Position numbers and translations under genes: made by a program | From: Coffea arabica | Taxonomy: Eukaryota; Streptophyta; Magnoliopsida; Gentianales; Rubiaceae | Assembly: GCF_036785885.1 (NCBI RefSeq) | Contig: NC_092312.1 | Location: 13,534,001-13,598,000 of the forward strand | Length of the DNA stretch: 64,000 bases | Direction: 5' to 3' | Notes under the pieces: generated by a model | Databases searched by the model: none | What the model saw: only the letters and a program-made list of their open reading frames with translations | Told to the model about the DNA's origin: nothing | Shown: piece by piece, positions 47,601 through 60,600 of the stretch | How the letters are laid out: each line of letters begins with the position of its first letter | Numbering within the stretch: position 1 is the first letter of the stretch

Positions 47601-49442
47601 AAGTTTTTGAAACAGGTAATAATCGATCAAAGCACCAAATCAGAACCATAGCCGATCAAGTTTCATGATGAGAATATCATTGAAATAAGCATTTTAAAAC
47701 TTGGTGGATCAAGTTTCGTGGTCGGTCAGAAAAAAAAACAAAACAAAACAAAACAACTATGCATGAGATAGTGCATAGCATTCCTTTTCAACCCTTCTCA
47801 ATTTAATTAGTTTTATCCAACTATGCATGAGAAGCAAGAAGGAGAGAAGGAAGTGAAAAGACACAGTCAAATCTTTAGGATTTTTTTTTTTCCCTCATAA
47901 GCCATAAATATCTTCTCAACGTACTTTAAGTGTCTGAGTAGAAAAAGTATGGTCACTTTAAAATCTTTTATTTTATTATTGCATCTATTATATATGTTAT
48001 TAGACCAAAGTTTCATCTTCTAGAGATTTAAATTGAATGGTGAAACCAAAAACAAGTAGTGACCCGTTGACCAATAAGGTTCTGGTTTAATGGATGATTC
48101 TTTCACTTTACAATTTGGGATTGAGTCACTTGTGGAGATACCAATTCTAGTTGAAATTCCCTGACGGTCTTATTACTTATATTGGGTGCTCTAATAGCTT
48201 TGCAAAATATCTGGTTAAGAACAACATTAATTACTATGTTGTGTCCCAACAAAGAACATTATTATTATTAAATTACCCTAAAGCATAATGGATGTGTTGG
48301 AAAGGTTTAGTGTGCATGTTCCCTGCAGCTGTGGATAATCATCAGGTTGCTTTTAATTGATCAAAATAAAGTAGAAAGTCTTCCCCATCCTTCTTTATCT
48401 TATTTGTTAATTAACTTGTTTAAACGTGGTTGTTTCAATCAATTGGGATAGGAAACTTAGAAGTTAGAACCAATAGACCCAAAAACGACTTAGAATAGGA
48501 CTGCTCTCAATGTCTAAGTCCATGCATCCTATAGTTACAATATCATTTTGCTTGATGTTTCATAGAAAAATTTATATTCACGTACCATTTTTAACTTTTA
48601 CACACCTTCCGACTAATTATGAAGCCATATATACAAATAAAAAAATGAAAAATAAAATGCAATAAAGTGGAAGGGATGTGTAAATTAACATCATGATTCA
48701 TGACAAAGAATGGGTTTTGTCATCTTGACACTTCAATTCTAAGTACAAGGGTTATGTACGTGTAAATTTCTAAACTATAGGAGGGTAATGTGAAAAAGCA
48801 CAAGACTATAAAATTAGATTCCAAGCGGTATATATGATGGAAATAAGGCGATCACGTAAATATGTTCTTTGCTATTTGATTATGTGTAGACTAGTGTTTT
48901 AAAAGAGTGAGGACATGTAAATCATCTGATTATGTTTATGTTCAGTGTAATTTGTTTTTTTGAATGCAACAAACATGTAAAGCAATTTCTATAGAAAATA
49001 AACAAGGAAATTAGGGTGTGCATAAGTTTCTTTAGGAAATAAATTATTGCTCCTTTTTTTTATTTTGTAGATGTATATATATATTTTTTTAACATGTACT
49101 ACCATGTAAAGCAATTGACAAATTGTAAGAGCTAATTAAGTAATGACTGCAATAGGTGTGCATTATAGCGTAAAGGAGTGTGTATTTGCCCCACCTCGAT
49201 ATATTTTCTAACTTTAACTCTCACATTTTGGTGCACACGTTACATTCAATTTATGATTACGTTGGAAACTTAGACCTATCAATCCCCCAAAAAAAAAGAT
49301 CAATGGTTGTGCGACAATTGGCAAAGCATTAAATCTTTTCAAAGTCCAAGGCATCTATTTTAACTGTTCTGCCCAAAAAAGAGATCTATTTTAACTGCTG
49401 GATGATTCGCAGAAGACTTTTGTGTTTACATATTTACGTCAA
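43917..49442. other. Intergenic, no gene recognised
   Basis: About 5.5 kb without a recognisable gene. It holds a (TA)n run at about 44,609-44,635, a GA/CT-rich, low-complexity patch at 46,150-46,480 (frames there are rich in Ser, Pro and His or in Glu and Lys and look spurious), and a fragment at about 46,540-46,620 ending CCAATCCAAACAGACCC that resembles a MITE right end. The remainder is AT-rich without structure that I can define. Confidence 0.5.
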
Positions 49443-50234
49443 AGGGTTAATTACATTTACCTCCCCTGAGGTTTGATCATATTATCAATCAATCCCTGTA
49501 ATTTGTCCAAATAACGGTCTCACCCTTTGAATGATCAAACATTTAACAAAAACCCCCTTAATGTCAAAAATGCCCTTATTGAGGTCATGTTGCATTAAAA
49601 AAAGAACATATTTTTATTTTATTAACTTTGAAACAATCCAAAAAAATAGAAAAAAGTTTTTGCTTATTATTTTATAAAAACCATATCTTTGCTTCCATAA
49701 ATAGTTTTGAATCGATAATTATTTTAAATCTTAAAAATGAATATTAAAAATTAGATAAATTGAAAGAAAAATAAAAAAAAAGAAATTATTTTAATTCCTA
49801 GAGTATGGTTCAAATTGGGGAAAACATGCCTTGTACTCTCCGCAACATGCCTTGAACCACAAATTCGAACCATACTTGAGGATTTAAAATAATTACTTCT
49901 TTTTTATTTTTTTTTAAATTTATCTAATTTTTAGTATTCATTTTTAAGATTTAAAATAATTATTGATTTAAAACTATTTATGGAAGCAAAGATGTGATTT
50001 TTATAAAATAATAAGCAAAAACTTTTTTCTATTTTTTTGGATTATTTGAAGGTTAATAAATAAAAATATGTTCTTTTTTTAATGCAATATGGCCTCAAAA
50101 AGGGCATTTTCGGCATTAAGGGGATTTTTGTTAAATGTTTGATCATTCAAAGGGTGAGACCGTTATTTGGATAAATTACAGGGATTGATTGGTAATATAA
50201 TCAAACTTCAGGGGAGGTAAATGTAATTAACCCT
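49443..50234. mobile_element. 792-bp foldback MITE (near-complete palindrome)
   Basis: AGGGTTAATTACATTTACC at the left is the exact reverse complement of the right end, and the two arms stay complementary almost to the centre, leaving about 60 unpaired bases near 49,808-49,868. The exact 8-bp duplication TACGTCAA flanks it (49,435-49,442; 50,235-50,242), fitting hAT, or a Mutator-like 9-bp site if one more T is counted. There is no coding capacity. An RNA read through it would fold into one long hairpin of roughly 360 bp. Confidence 0.9.
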
Positions 50235-50848
50235 TACGTCAAATGGTCATAGTGGCTCCCTCAAGAGCAGAGTAATAGCACTACTCAATCTGATCCACAT
50301 CCATGCATCTGAATTCTGAACCGCCTTGCTATTCTATAAAACTTATGGGAGAAAAAAGAAAAGGATTATCTTTCGTTACAATGCGGTTGCAAAGGCAAGG
50401 ACAAAGTGGGTTCATATTAGTTCGACCAGACGACCATACAATTGTTCTTATTGTCTTGTTCTATCCTAGTCAGATACTAAAATGACAGGATCGGATAATC
50501 TTGCACATTTGGCAGCCTGATTATCTGTATTCGGTACAATTATATATTTTTAATGGTACGCCAAGATTTGCAATTTGTTAAAGCCTAATCGATTGCTTTA
50601 GGGATCACCTCGAAAACTCATCCAAATCCACACTCATTTTATTAGGAATCCGCTGCATCATCATATGGCTGTTTCTGCTGAAGGATGAGAACTGAGTAGG
50701 ATCAATGAAGGTCATCCTACCACAATCTTATCATCTAACACAGCTGGAAAGCATAAACTGGAAAATTAGGTTCACTTACGAGCATATTGATTTTTATCAA
50801 CTAAAATTTGCCTTCTACCAAAAAATAAAATTTGCCCCATAAAAGGCT

Positions 50849-50885
<37 letters not shown>

Positions 50886-52241
50886 CTCAGTTTGTCAGAT
50901 TCTGCTGGAAAACTCGAATTAGTAGGAGGATTTTTATCCATGAAGGTCAATTTAATTGCAGATATTTCCTAATCCAAGATACCAACTTTCGTTGATTAAG
51001 GTCACTTTATTACACTTCTTGCCAAAGACCTTTTGCTTTTATGCCATCCATTTTGTATATCAATGGAGCTTATGGTCTCTTATAAAACATTGAAATTAAA
51101 TGTGATTATGACCGTTCGTGAAGGTGTAAATGTGATGGCTCAATTTTTGAAAGGGGGACCAAAACCCAAACTTCATTGAACAACTTTTTAACTGGTATAT
51201 TAAACTGACCTGTTTAATTAAGGTTGCCTGACGAAAAGGTTACGCTGTTTCAAGGTCAACTAATGTCATCAGCTCAGAGATTAAGCCAGAAACAACTAAT
51301 ACAGTGCTTTAATTCGCTGAATTCCACATTATATTCCATGGTTGAGTGTTTGTGGGCTTTGCCTATCATTGCAAACAATTGGCAAGAATCTGGCGGCAAG
51401 TTGCGAATGCACTAATTAGAATACTTTCTTTGTCCTAGAAACCTTGGTTTAGAGATTTGAAGGATTTTCTAAGAGCTGACCAGCGAAGCAACAGTTCAAG
51501 TCAACCTCTGGTTCCTTAATTAATGGTCATCTTGCCTTGATTCTTGCTTGTGAGAACTGGCAAGATGGATGTGTTCCTTCTGGGGGAAAATTGCTTCACT
51601 TGTACAGCTAAACTAGGTCAACAATATTGTACCGTACGAAATTAAGAAGACGACAATCCTAGGGGCCCAGTCGAAGTAGATATCAGTTAGTTTCATTAAA
51701 TAGTCTCCAACGTCATCTATGTACTTCAAACATTTGAAAAACTTGTTGTAGCATATAGTTGCTTCTCCAGAGAGGCAAAGTACTTCCCAGTCCGTTTCAT
51801 CAAACACATCGTCAACGCCAACTGCTGTTTCATCAAACTGATTGACAGAGGGTGGGTGGTATTGAAGGATTTAGAAGAAACCAAGATACACTCTGAATTG
51901 ATGGATTCCTGACACCTTTTTTTCCTTTATTTGGGTAAAATATGTAGTCCTGAAATTGCACCATCACTTTCTTGCATTCACGTATTACTATTCTGGCTCC
52001 GGGGGTCAGAACTATTTGCAAGAAGTGGCAGATTAACTAATTTTACAACCTAAGCTATAGCTATCAATTCTATCAGTAACAATAATTACGATACAATGAC
52101 CTACAAAAATAGATACAAAAATCATGTCGTCTATTCACATGCAGGTGAAATATATTACAGCCTTACCTGACTTTGGCACTCTAAACTAGGATATGGGGTT
52201 TTGTAGGGCATACAAAATCTCCCGCTTTTGGAAGACTCTTT
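50235..52241. other. Intergenic, 3' flank of the SCAR gene
   Basis: No gene recognised. It contains a (AG)n microsatellite at 50,850-50,884. The last few hundred bases are likely the SCAR 3' untranslated region on the - strand; no polyadenylation site was placed. Confidence 0.5.
50850..50884. repeat. (AG)n microsatellite
   Basis: About 17 AG units. Confidence 0.9.
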
Positions 52242-55200
52242 TTAAGTGTCGCTCCAATTATCATCTTCGCCATCACTTCCGACAGCCTGGATAAGAAGAT
52301 AAATGAGGTAAAAGATCATAAATTGACTGAGGCAACTAGGAGAAGTACGTTTAGCGTGTGTGCATTCCGGCCCAAACCCTCCTTTTCCGGAGGATGTTTG
52401 GGACTCAAAGTGAAGTAGAGAAGCATTCAAAATCCAAGCAAAATGTGAAGAACCTGGCGAATTTCATTTGCCTTCCGCAGAAGTGCAGTAACCTGGATAC
52501 CTGTTGGCGGGACTGCTGTGCCTGTTGGCTTAGCCGTCACAGTTCGTCTGAGATTAAATGACTGGAATCATATTGCAATGCAGGCAAACATCAGCATTCA
52601 TGTTAAGAAAATGAACAAGTTTCACTGTTCTCATTAAATACTTCATAATTTACACCTAGTGTGAGAATTAAGAGCGAGACAATGGAGAAAAAGGAATAGC
52701 ACAAACAGAAGAATTCAAGTATCCTAAGAAATCAGCACCTGCAGAATAACTAATAGGGAATGATTGTCGAAGAGTTTGTTATCTCGAATCTCTCCAAATT
52801 TTATGTTTTAAATATAGTTTAAACCAATTAGCTATGCATAACTGTTTAGTTAGTTATCTACTTGCAAGTATAATCATACATGGAAATTTAATAACATCAG
52901 CAGATTCCTGGAAGCCACATAATGAGTCACAGAAACAGATATTCCATTGAATTCCTAAGAGTAACATACTCCTTCCTTCGTTAAAAGAAAAAATTGAGTA
53001 AATTTATATCCAAATTTAAATGAAAACTGGAACGTCTCAGATCAAAGCTGACAAGTCTCCTTACTTTTGTCCTGATCTGATGCAAAAAGTCATTTTCTTC
53101 AATTTCCTTCCTAAGCACAGCTTGATTGACCGCTTTTTGCCTAGTTGTTTTCTGCAAGTCTGGTTGCTGCAAGTACAGATACAGGCAAGCCATTTAGTTT
53201 TCATCACTTAAAAAACTCAAACCGAAATTATCTTTTCATCAAATTTCTGACAAGAAAACACCAATAAAACAACAAAAGAAAAATAAAGACCTTCAGGCGA
53301 CTACCTTGCTTTTCATTGTATGTGCAGCCTCAATAATTTGTTCTTGCTTAAGGGGGGCTGGCTTTGGGTGCTGACTAATGGTAGATCCAAACTTGTGATC
53401 AAATGCAAAACCGAGATTCTCAGATAAGACAACCTGTCTGTTGTCTGCAATCTCTGCTTGCGGTTTCATAGCACGCCACTGTGGTGGAGGAAGAGGTGGA
53501 GGTGAAGGATTAGGCTCCTTATAGCACTGCAGTTCAGTAAGGCTGTTCACATCACAATCGTTTCCTTCCATGAATGAAGGATGAAGGGTATCCAGTATTG
53601 GGAGATCGAACAAGTGACCAGATTGAGAATGTTCCCCACTACTTCTAGCTAAAGGTATTTGAGGTCTGAAGTTGTTATTCACTTCTCCCTGGACTGCTGA
53701 TCCAGTATTCCCAGATATTGGAACTGAGTCAGTGAATGAAATTCTGCACAGAGCATCATATAACTCGGGTTCCTTACTACTGGGAGATTCACTAGATTCC
53801 CACTGCTCAGAATTTGAATCAGAGCGACGACTAGGACAATCTGACCCATACGGCGAGGATCTACAGAATGTATCATCCTCTGAGTCTGAACCAGCATCAT
53901 GCAACGGAATACTAGGCTCTGGGACCAGCTGAAATGAAGGGAACATATCTCTGCCGCTTCCATTACTAACATTGCCATCAGGAAATTTCAATTGCAGCTT
54001 ATGATCCTCAAGTCCATTGATTGGCTGAAAAGAGATTTTCATATGTCCAAGAGGTGGCGATGAAGGAGGTGACACAAGGGGGGAGATACTGCTCAGCATG
54101 TCTTTACTTCTCCCAGAGATCAGTCTAACATTAACATTTTGGCTGCCATTCTTCAGCTCAGAGACAACCGCACTTGGAGAGCTGGTTGAATTATCAACCT
54201 TCTCAAAAGACGGCTTTCGATGAAATCCATTCGTAAGCAGCTTATTGCCGAGTTCAAACATACGAGATGAATTACTACTCTTCTCCAGACTGCCTCTAGT
54301 AGATGCAGTATGTGGACTGACTGGCACAACAGTTCCATAGGTTTCACTATTACCATTATGTTGGGAAGTATCAATATAGCTTTGATTGCATGGATCACTT
54401 AACTTTTGCAGATTGACTCCTAAATCAGCGGATGAAAACAACCATGATGCCTTTTTGATTAAGATGCCACCCCTTCTCTCATCCTGGCAAGGTGTAGAAC
54501 ATTCAGGGACAGCTGACTCATCAACACTTCCAGATCTCCCCTCTGTAATATCTGACTTTAGGATTGAAGCACCAATTCTGTCATCTTTACTCTTCTCAAC
54601 TTCGCTAGATGGGGTAGGCATGCTGAAATCAGGAGGCTTTGATGGCTGAAGTCCTAGCAAGCCACCATTTGTCCAGAATGTAGCTGAAGTAACACCGGAA
54701 AGTTCAGGCGAAAGTTTTGGGGGCTCAGTAAAAATGCCTGTAATCTTATCACATACTCGAACACCTGAACTTTGATTTTTGGAGTCAGAGGATATCTTGC
54801 TTGTAACAGAAGTGATATTTGAACTACCAGAAGTGTCACTAATTTCAGAAAAACCAGCATCTAGCAGACTGCCTGAATCCGGAGATTTACTAGCCATAGG
54901 AGAAGATTGCACCAAGGCACAAGATTCCAAGGGTACTGAGCTGATTATACCGTCAGATGTTACTGCACCTCCAGAACAAGTTTCAGATAACTGGGGGTAA
55001 ACATCAATTCCCAGGGTACCATTACTTGGCAAACAGCTTGTAGTACCAACAGATTCAGCATTTGAGGATTGACTAACAGAATGCCCTGTTGTGAACATAT
55101 CCAGGCCATGATCTACTGCTTGATTATCTGAATCGGAATACTGCTCCACTTCTTGCTTATTTGGGCCATCTGCATCTGTCTCATACTCTGACTCAATTGT

Positions 55201-58200
55201 GTTAAGTGCATCAACATAATTGTCTGTCTCACTATCAATGTCATCACGCTGTATATCACTAAAGGTCTGAATTGGCACATCTTCATTACCAAGTTTGGCA
55301 TTCATTTGACCAACAGCTTCAATTTTAGAGCCATCAAGCTGGATATTACCAGATACAGGAATGGAGAATTCTTTATTATCTATCTGGCCGGCACTTATCA
55401 AGTGAATATCATCCCTGTCCTCACCTTCCAGGTCAAAAGCGACAGAATGTGTCTCTAAGGTCTCATCATGATCATACCCCTTGGCACCTCTGAGATCACT
55501 TATTTCCCTATCCACAGTTTTTGGGTCAAATTCCCCAAGATGAGTCTCTGAAGTGTCAGCAAAATCATATTCCTTGGCAGCTTTGAATTGAATAGCTCTT
55601 CTTTCCTCTATACCAACATCCATTGAATGTGCCTCCAGATTCGCATCATGATCATATTCCTTGGCAGCTCTGAGATGACTACTTTCCCTATCCTGAGTTT
55701 CAACATCAGAATGCATCGACCATGTCTCTGCGGTGTGAGCATAATCATGTTCCTTGGCAGTTTTGAAATGAACAACTCCTCTTTCCTCAGTTTCTCCACC
55801 AAATTTATCTATGAGTGTGTCTAGACTGTCATCCTGATCATATCTATTGGCAGGTCTGAGATGACTAGTTCTCTCTTCAGTTTCTGTGTTAAAGTTTGTA
55901 GGATGTGCCTCTAAAGTATCATCATAACCATATTCCCCGGCAGCATTTAAATGACTAGCCCCGCTCCCGGTTTCTCCATGAAAATTTGTTGATAGTGCCT
56001 CCAGATTCTCATCATGATCATATTCCTTGGGAGTTTCAAGATTAACGGCTCCCCTCTCCTCAGTAATAAGGTCAAATTTCATAGACAATGTCCTGACAGT
56101 CTCATCATGATAATATTCCGTACCTGCAGGCTCCAATATTTCTGTCTTTCCATCCCACGTGACCGAAAATGAACTGGGACCAGTTTGTTCTCCTGATAAG
56201 CTACTCCGAGAGTCATCCACAACTGCAGCTTTTCCATCCACTAAAACAAAATTATTGGAATCACTATGGGGCATCCCTGTGGGAAACGATGAAGATTCAT
56301 TGTATGCTTGTTCCTCATCATGCATCGAGTAACTTGAACGTGATAAACCCTCCAAGTCACCTGACCAATACCTTGAACCTAAAGACATTGACTGGTCTCC
56401 ATGGTCTGATTTTGAGACACCATAATTCGAGTCATTACATTGCATCATTCCAGGAAACAATGGAGATCCATTATACGCAGGTTCCTCATCATGCATTGAG
56501 TAACTTGGTCGTGATGATCCATCAAAGTCAACTGACCAACACCTTGAACCTAAAAAGACTGACTGGTCTGATTTTGCCGCACCATAATTCGAGACTGTTT
56601 GAAAGGGGGATGTTTGGCCATCAGTATTTTGTGAAGCAAATTGCGTTCTGCACATGCAAAACATCAGATGATTCATTCTCCAGATAAGCAAACGATAAAG
56701 TCAACAATATGACTTTCTTCACCATTAACTTCCTTCCTTTATGAATCCAATTATTGAACAGATAATGCACGTACCTGCTGCTGGTATTGGAGAATGATGC
56801 ACCACGCGACAGTTCTCCTGTCTTGAGCACAGATCTTTTCTTCTGCTTAAATTTAACATGTCATGAACAGCATCATGGGAAGTAACACATGAATATTTAT
56901 ATAATTATCTTCATGTTGAATGCAACTAGAGCATGGGGAAAACTACTACCGATGATAAGACACAAACGAGAAATATGCCAACTTTGAGCACAAGAAATAT
57001 ATAGGCACAGAATTCATCAAGACCGTAGAAATCAGAACATCAAGAATCTGGTCATTTATCATGGCATGTACCATATGGTGCCCATGCCCAGCCTGGAACC
57101 AAAGTCGTTCCCAAGGCCCAAAAGGGTGGAACTTGCAAAACTAAACTTTGAAGTTTGTCTCAATGGACATGTAAAAATAAACTAAATTAAAGTCAAAACT
57201 TCTGTTTGATTGGCAAAACAGAGCATGCAGGCAACAGATTAACCATCTATTGTGGCGATAACTGAACACCCAGATGAGACTTTTGTTCAACAATTTTTTT
57301 TCCAGACTTACTCCCACCGCGCACGCTTCCTAAGCCCCTCAAATACTTAACTATTCTCCAATGTCAATTTACCTAACTCCTTCTGATTGATAGATTTCTT
57401 GACTTTTACTATTGTTTTTTGTGTATGCTACTAAATTTTCACTTATTAACCTCTAAACAGTGCTTCACATCAAGTATAGGATAGCATATGAAAAATAAGA
57501 TGTATTCTGTAAATTAATTACGCAAATCATACAAACTTGGATAAAGTGAGCAGTTTCTACAGCAATTTTTTAAATTAATTTTCAAAAGCCAACAAATCTT
57601 CTAAATAACACATAATCAGAACCAGGTTAACCAATTATGTTCAATTTTCTACAAGTATTATGCCTGGAGACCCTTCATTTGCTGGTCTGTCTTTAATCCA
57701 TTTGACTTACTGATGCTTACACTTAATTGCTGTTTTTAATTGATTACATACGAGACATTATTAGTGGGGTAATGGACTCATATCTTAACCCAAAAAGAAC
57801 ATATATCATGGAAAGATTGGGACACATTTCTCGATGTTTTAGTTTTCTTTTTCAAGTTCTTCACAACATTTTCTGATTTGCAATTGTATGAGGTCAGCAA
57901 TTATGGTGATATGACAGACCATCAGCTGCAAAATCCTCTATTAAAGGCTAGATGCCACCACTTCGTCTCATACAAAATTATTCACTCCAGCAAAAAGTAA
58001 TAATTCCAACTAGCAGAGGACTCTGACGCTTCCGTTGCATCGAGTTCCAGCAATTTTCAGAGAGTACCTTAATTTTTCGACCCTTCTTCTCTTTTAAGAC
58101 TTTATCAATATATGCCCCATCAGACCCAGATGAAGCTCTTTTAAAGAATGATGGATCTGAATATCTTTTCAGGCAAGATCCAGGACCACCGGGATCAAAT

Positions 58201-60154
58201 CTGGATGACAAGATGAGAAGTTTTAAATACAATTACAACAGAAAACAGGATGTTATCATAGGTGAATCTAGAAGATTCCATACTTGTCAAGCAAATCCAA
58301 GTGTGGAGGCCCTCGGCAATGTTCATAAGAATCCATGATAAATCTTGGCAAGTCACTACATACAAAATGACTTTGTTCGCATCGGAGATGGGAGTGCCAA
58401 TTTGCACCTGCATGTTCAATACTTCAATAATTAAGTAAAAATTTTAAAAGGAATGTCTCAGGAACAGTAAGCAGATCTTCTAGGACAGATAATATACATG
58501 AAAACCAAAATATACAATATTAGGTCAGATATTTTTTGGCAAAACTGTACTCAACCTAACAAGGTAAGTATGGTATTTAAGTATTAAAGCAATAGCCATC
58601 ACCTGAAGTGTAGGCAAAGTGCACGTGACTCCTTTGGGCCAAAACTAACTTCTCAAGTCGAGGAAGTGCGGCCTCAATTCTTTGTACACGCACCACCAGC
58701 TTATGGCTTCTAGAAGATGTTATCATGACTTGCTCCTGTAAGCCATGGAAAACCTCTCCTGCAAACCTACCATAAGTAGAAGAAGATATATCAGTACAAT
58801 ACCATACTAAGAACTTCAGGACCAATAATTATTTCAAGCAGAATAATAGCAGCAGCATTGTAACACAGACCATTAACTTCAGAAATTTATGAACTATTGA
58901 TGTAAAAGACCTGGAACACACATAAAGCTTCACTCCATCAGCCACAGTGAAATACTTAAATCTGGAAATACAATCTCAATATTCAAGAGTACTGACAGTA
59001 ATTATGCAATAATCATCAGAATATCAGGAACCAATATAGCAAAGCTGATGGAAGTCAGATTTAAAGAAACCAAAAGGAAGACACGTCAAGTGTATCCATC
59101 AAATAGTTTTCTAAGCTGTCTCAGACTATGGCTTTTAGCAGATTGCCATGTTCCTCCATATAGTACCTTGCACGTAGACATTATATTGAACTTTATATCA
59201 CTTTCTCTGCCCAAGAAAAGAAAGTTCATCTTTCTAATTAGTAAGCCTATAAGGAGTTCTCAGTCAATTAGAGAACTTTCCCTGATCAGCTGAAGCTCAT
59301 AGCCAAAAAAAAAAACTTTAAAGAAAAATTCTTTCTCGTATTGCTAAAAGTAATTGTTGTTTTCTTTTAGGAGATTCCATTCAAGAAATGTGCATCATCG
59401 GATCTTACTTTCATTACAGGTTAGTAACTGAAACATAAATCGCTAAAAAAGAGATTAGCGGATAAATGTAACAGATATTTCTCTCAGCTTCTTTACTAGT
59501 CTTTCAACGATTAAGATTGATATCATAAATTTCAAAGTACTTATTCTCTCTCTCTCTCTCTCTCTCACACACGCGCGCGCGCGCGCGCACAAGTTCGTCG
59601 ATGCAGAAAAAAATGCATGCACCAAAAAAAGAAAATAACAATATTTAGTCAAGGACAATGCCCTGATTGCTTCTACTGCTAACTTCAATTAGAATACTAG
59701 AAGTACTCTATTTAAATAACACAAATTTAAACAGCATAAGAAAACAGCCAGAACCCAAACTGCCGAAATCTTTCCAACTCCACTAATAAGTACCACAACG
59801 TTAACCTCCAGAATAGCAAAAGCTTCGAAATTCACCACAAATTCACAAAATTAACCGACAGATTCAAACTTTTCGAATTATTCCACAGCGCTCGAAACAA
59901 AAGCTCCAAAAAAGTACAGAAATGACACCAAAATTGACCAATGACAAAACAGTTGACAACAAAACTTCTCCAAAACACAAACATGCTAAGCAAACTCACT
60001 CAGCAAGATCACCGAGCTGACGCAAGATCCCGACGAGGCCAGCAACGGCGACGCCCTCTAGAACGGCCTTCGGATCCTCCTTGTTGGCCTCCGCATAGAG
60101 CTCCGGAGCTCCCAGTCCGTACTCGCTCCTCACCTCCACTCTCACCAACGGCAT
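52242..60154 (-). CDS. SCAR: SCAR/WAVE protein, SCAR1/SCAR3 type
   Basis: SCAR is the subunit of the WAVE complex that activates Arp2/3 for actin branching at the cell cortex. Nine exons join to 1,413 residues: 60154-60000, 58766-58603, 58407-58284, 58200-58068, 56842-56775, 56647-53305, 53166-53065, 52561-52454, 52286-52242. Residues 1-192 are the SCAR homology domain ([54 protein letters not shown]). The middle is low-complexity with two repeat sets (residues 235-345 and 392-635). Near 1,260 there is a proline-rich [13 protein letters not shown]2-like actin-binding segment lies near 1,352-1,370 ([16 protein letters not shown]), then [11 protein letters not shown], and the acidic tail GEDDNWSDT carries the Arp2/3-binding Trp. 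The N-terminus and DFLHQIRTK resemble SCAR1/SCAR3 rather than SCAR2/SCAR4. Paralogue number is uncertain. Confidence 0.92.
55387..56118 (-). repeat. Eight ~31-residue repeats inside SCAR exon 6
   Basis: Residues 392-635 consist of eight consecutive units of 29-31 residues with the pattern [31 protein letters not shown]. Unit starts: EYYHDE, EYDHDE, EYGYDD, RYDQDD, EHDYAH, EYDHDA, EYDFAD, GYDHDE. The array is 732 bp, in phase, without stops. The units are acidic and likely disordered; diverged units imply an old or repeatedly expanded array. Confidence 0.9.
56257..56589 (-). repeat. Two ~55-residue repeats inside SCAR exon 6
   Basis: Residues 235-288 and 289-345 are a tandem pair of 54 and 57 residues. 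Shared segments are SxxLGSRx[11 protein letters not shown] or [12 protein letters not shown], and DSN. They lie just N-terminal of the eight-unit array. Confidence 0.88.
59545..59590. repeat. (CT)n(AC)n(GC)n compound microsatellite in SCAR intron 1
   Basis: A run of CT, then CACAC, then alternating CG/GC. The alternating purine-pyrimidine part is a candidate for left-handed DNA, but nothing more can be said. Confidence 0.85.
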
Positions 60155-60297
60155 CGTTTTAGTAGCACCTTCTAAAAAAAAAAACACACACACACACACA
60201 CACTAAAACACGCTGACTGTGTGAAAAGCAGCAAGCAGAAAAGCTAACTCACACAGTTGAAATAAGTACTTGGAGTGGTGGCATTACTAATTTATTA

Positions 60298-60333
<36 letters not shown>

Positions 60334-60600
60334 GAGAAATGAGGAAAATAAATGAATGGGAATTGAATGCAGGAAGCAGGAAATAGTAAATGAGATGCAG
60401 AGGAAGGAAAGCAGAAGGAGAGGAAGGGGAGGGGGGAAGAAATTAGGTGAAACGATTGGAGCAGCTTAACTGCAAGAGGGAGGGCGGTTTTAGCGTCGGA
60501 TTTGTTTCCTTTTCTGAGAATTTGAGGGGTGGTATTGCCAACTCTGCAAGCCATTCTTTTTCGCACTAGTATTTCAAGTGGCAAATTACAAATTTAGCCC
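60155..60600 (-). promoter_or_regulatory. SCAR leader and promoter region
   Basis: Directly upstream of the SCAR start codon on the - strand. It contains (AC)n at about 60,181-60,204 and (CT)n at 60,300-60,332, which read as GT and GA on the gene strand, and further purine-rich DNA. No TATA box can be assigned with confidence; the region is probably 5' untranslated plus core promoter. Confidence 0.45.
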
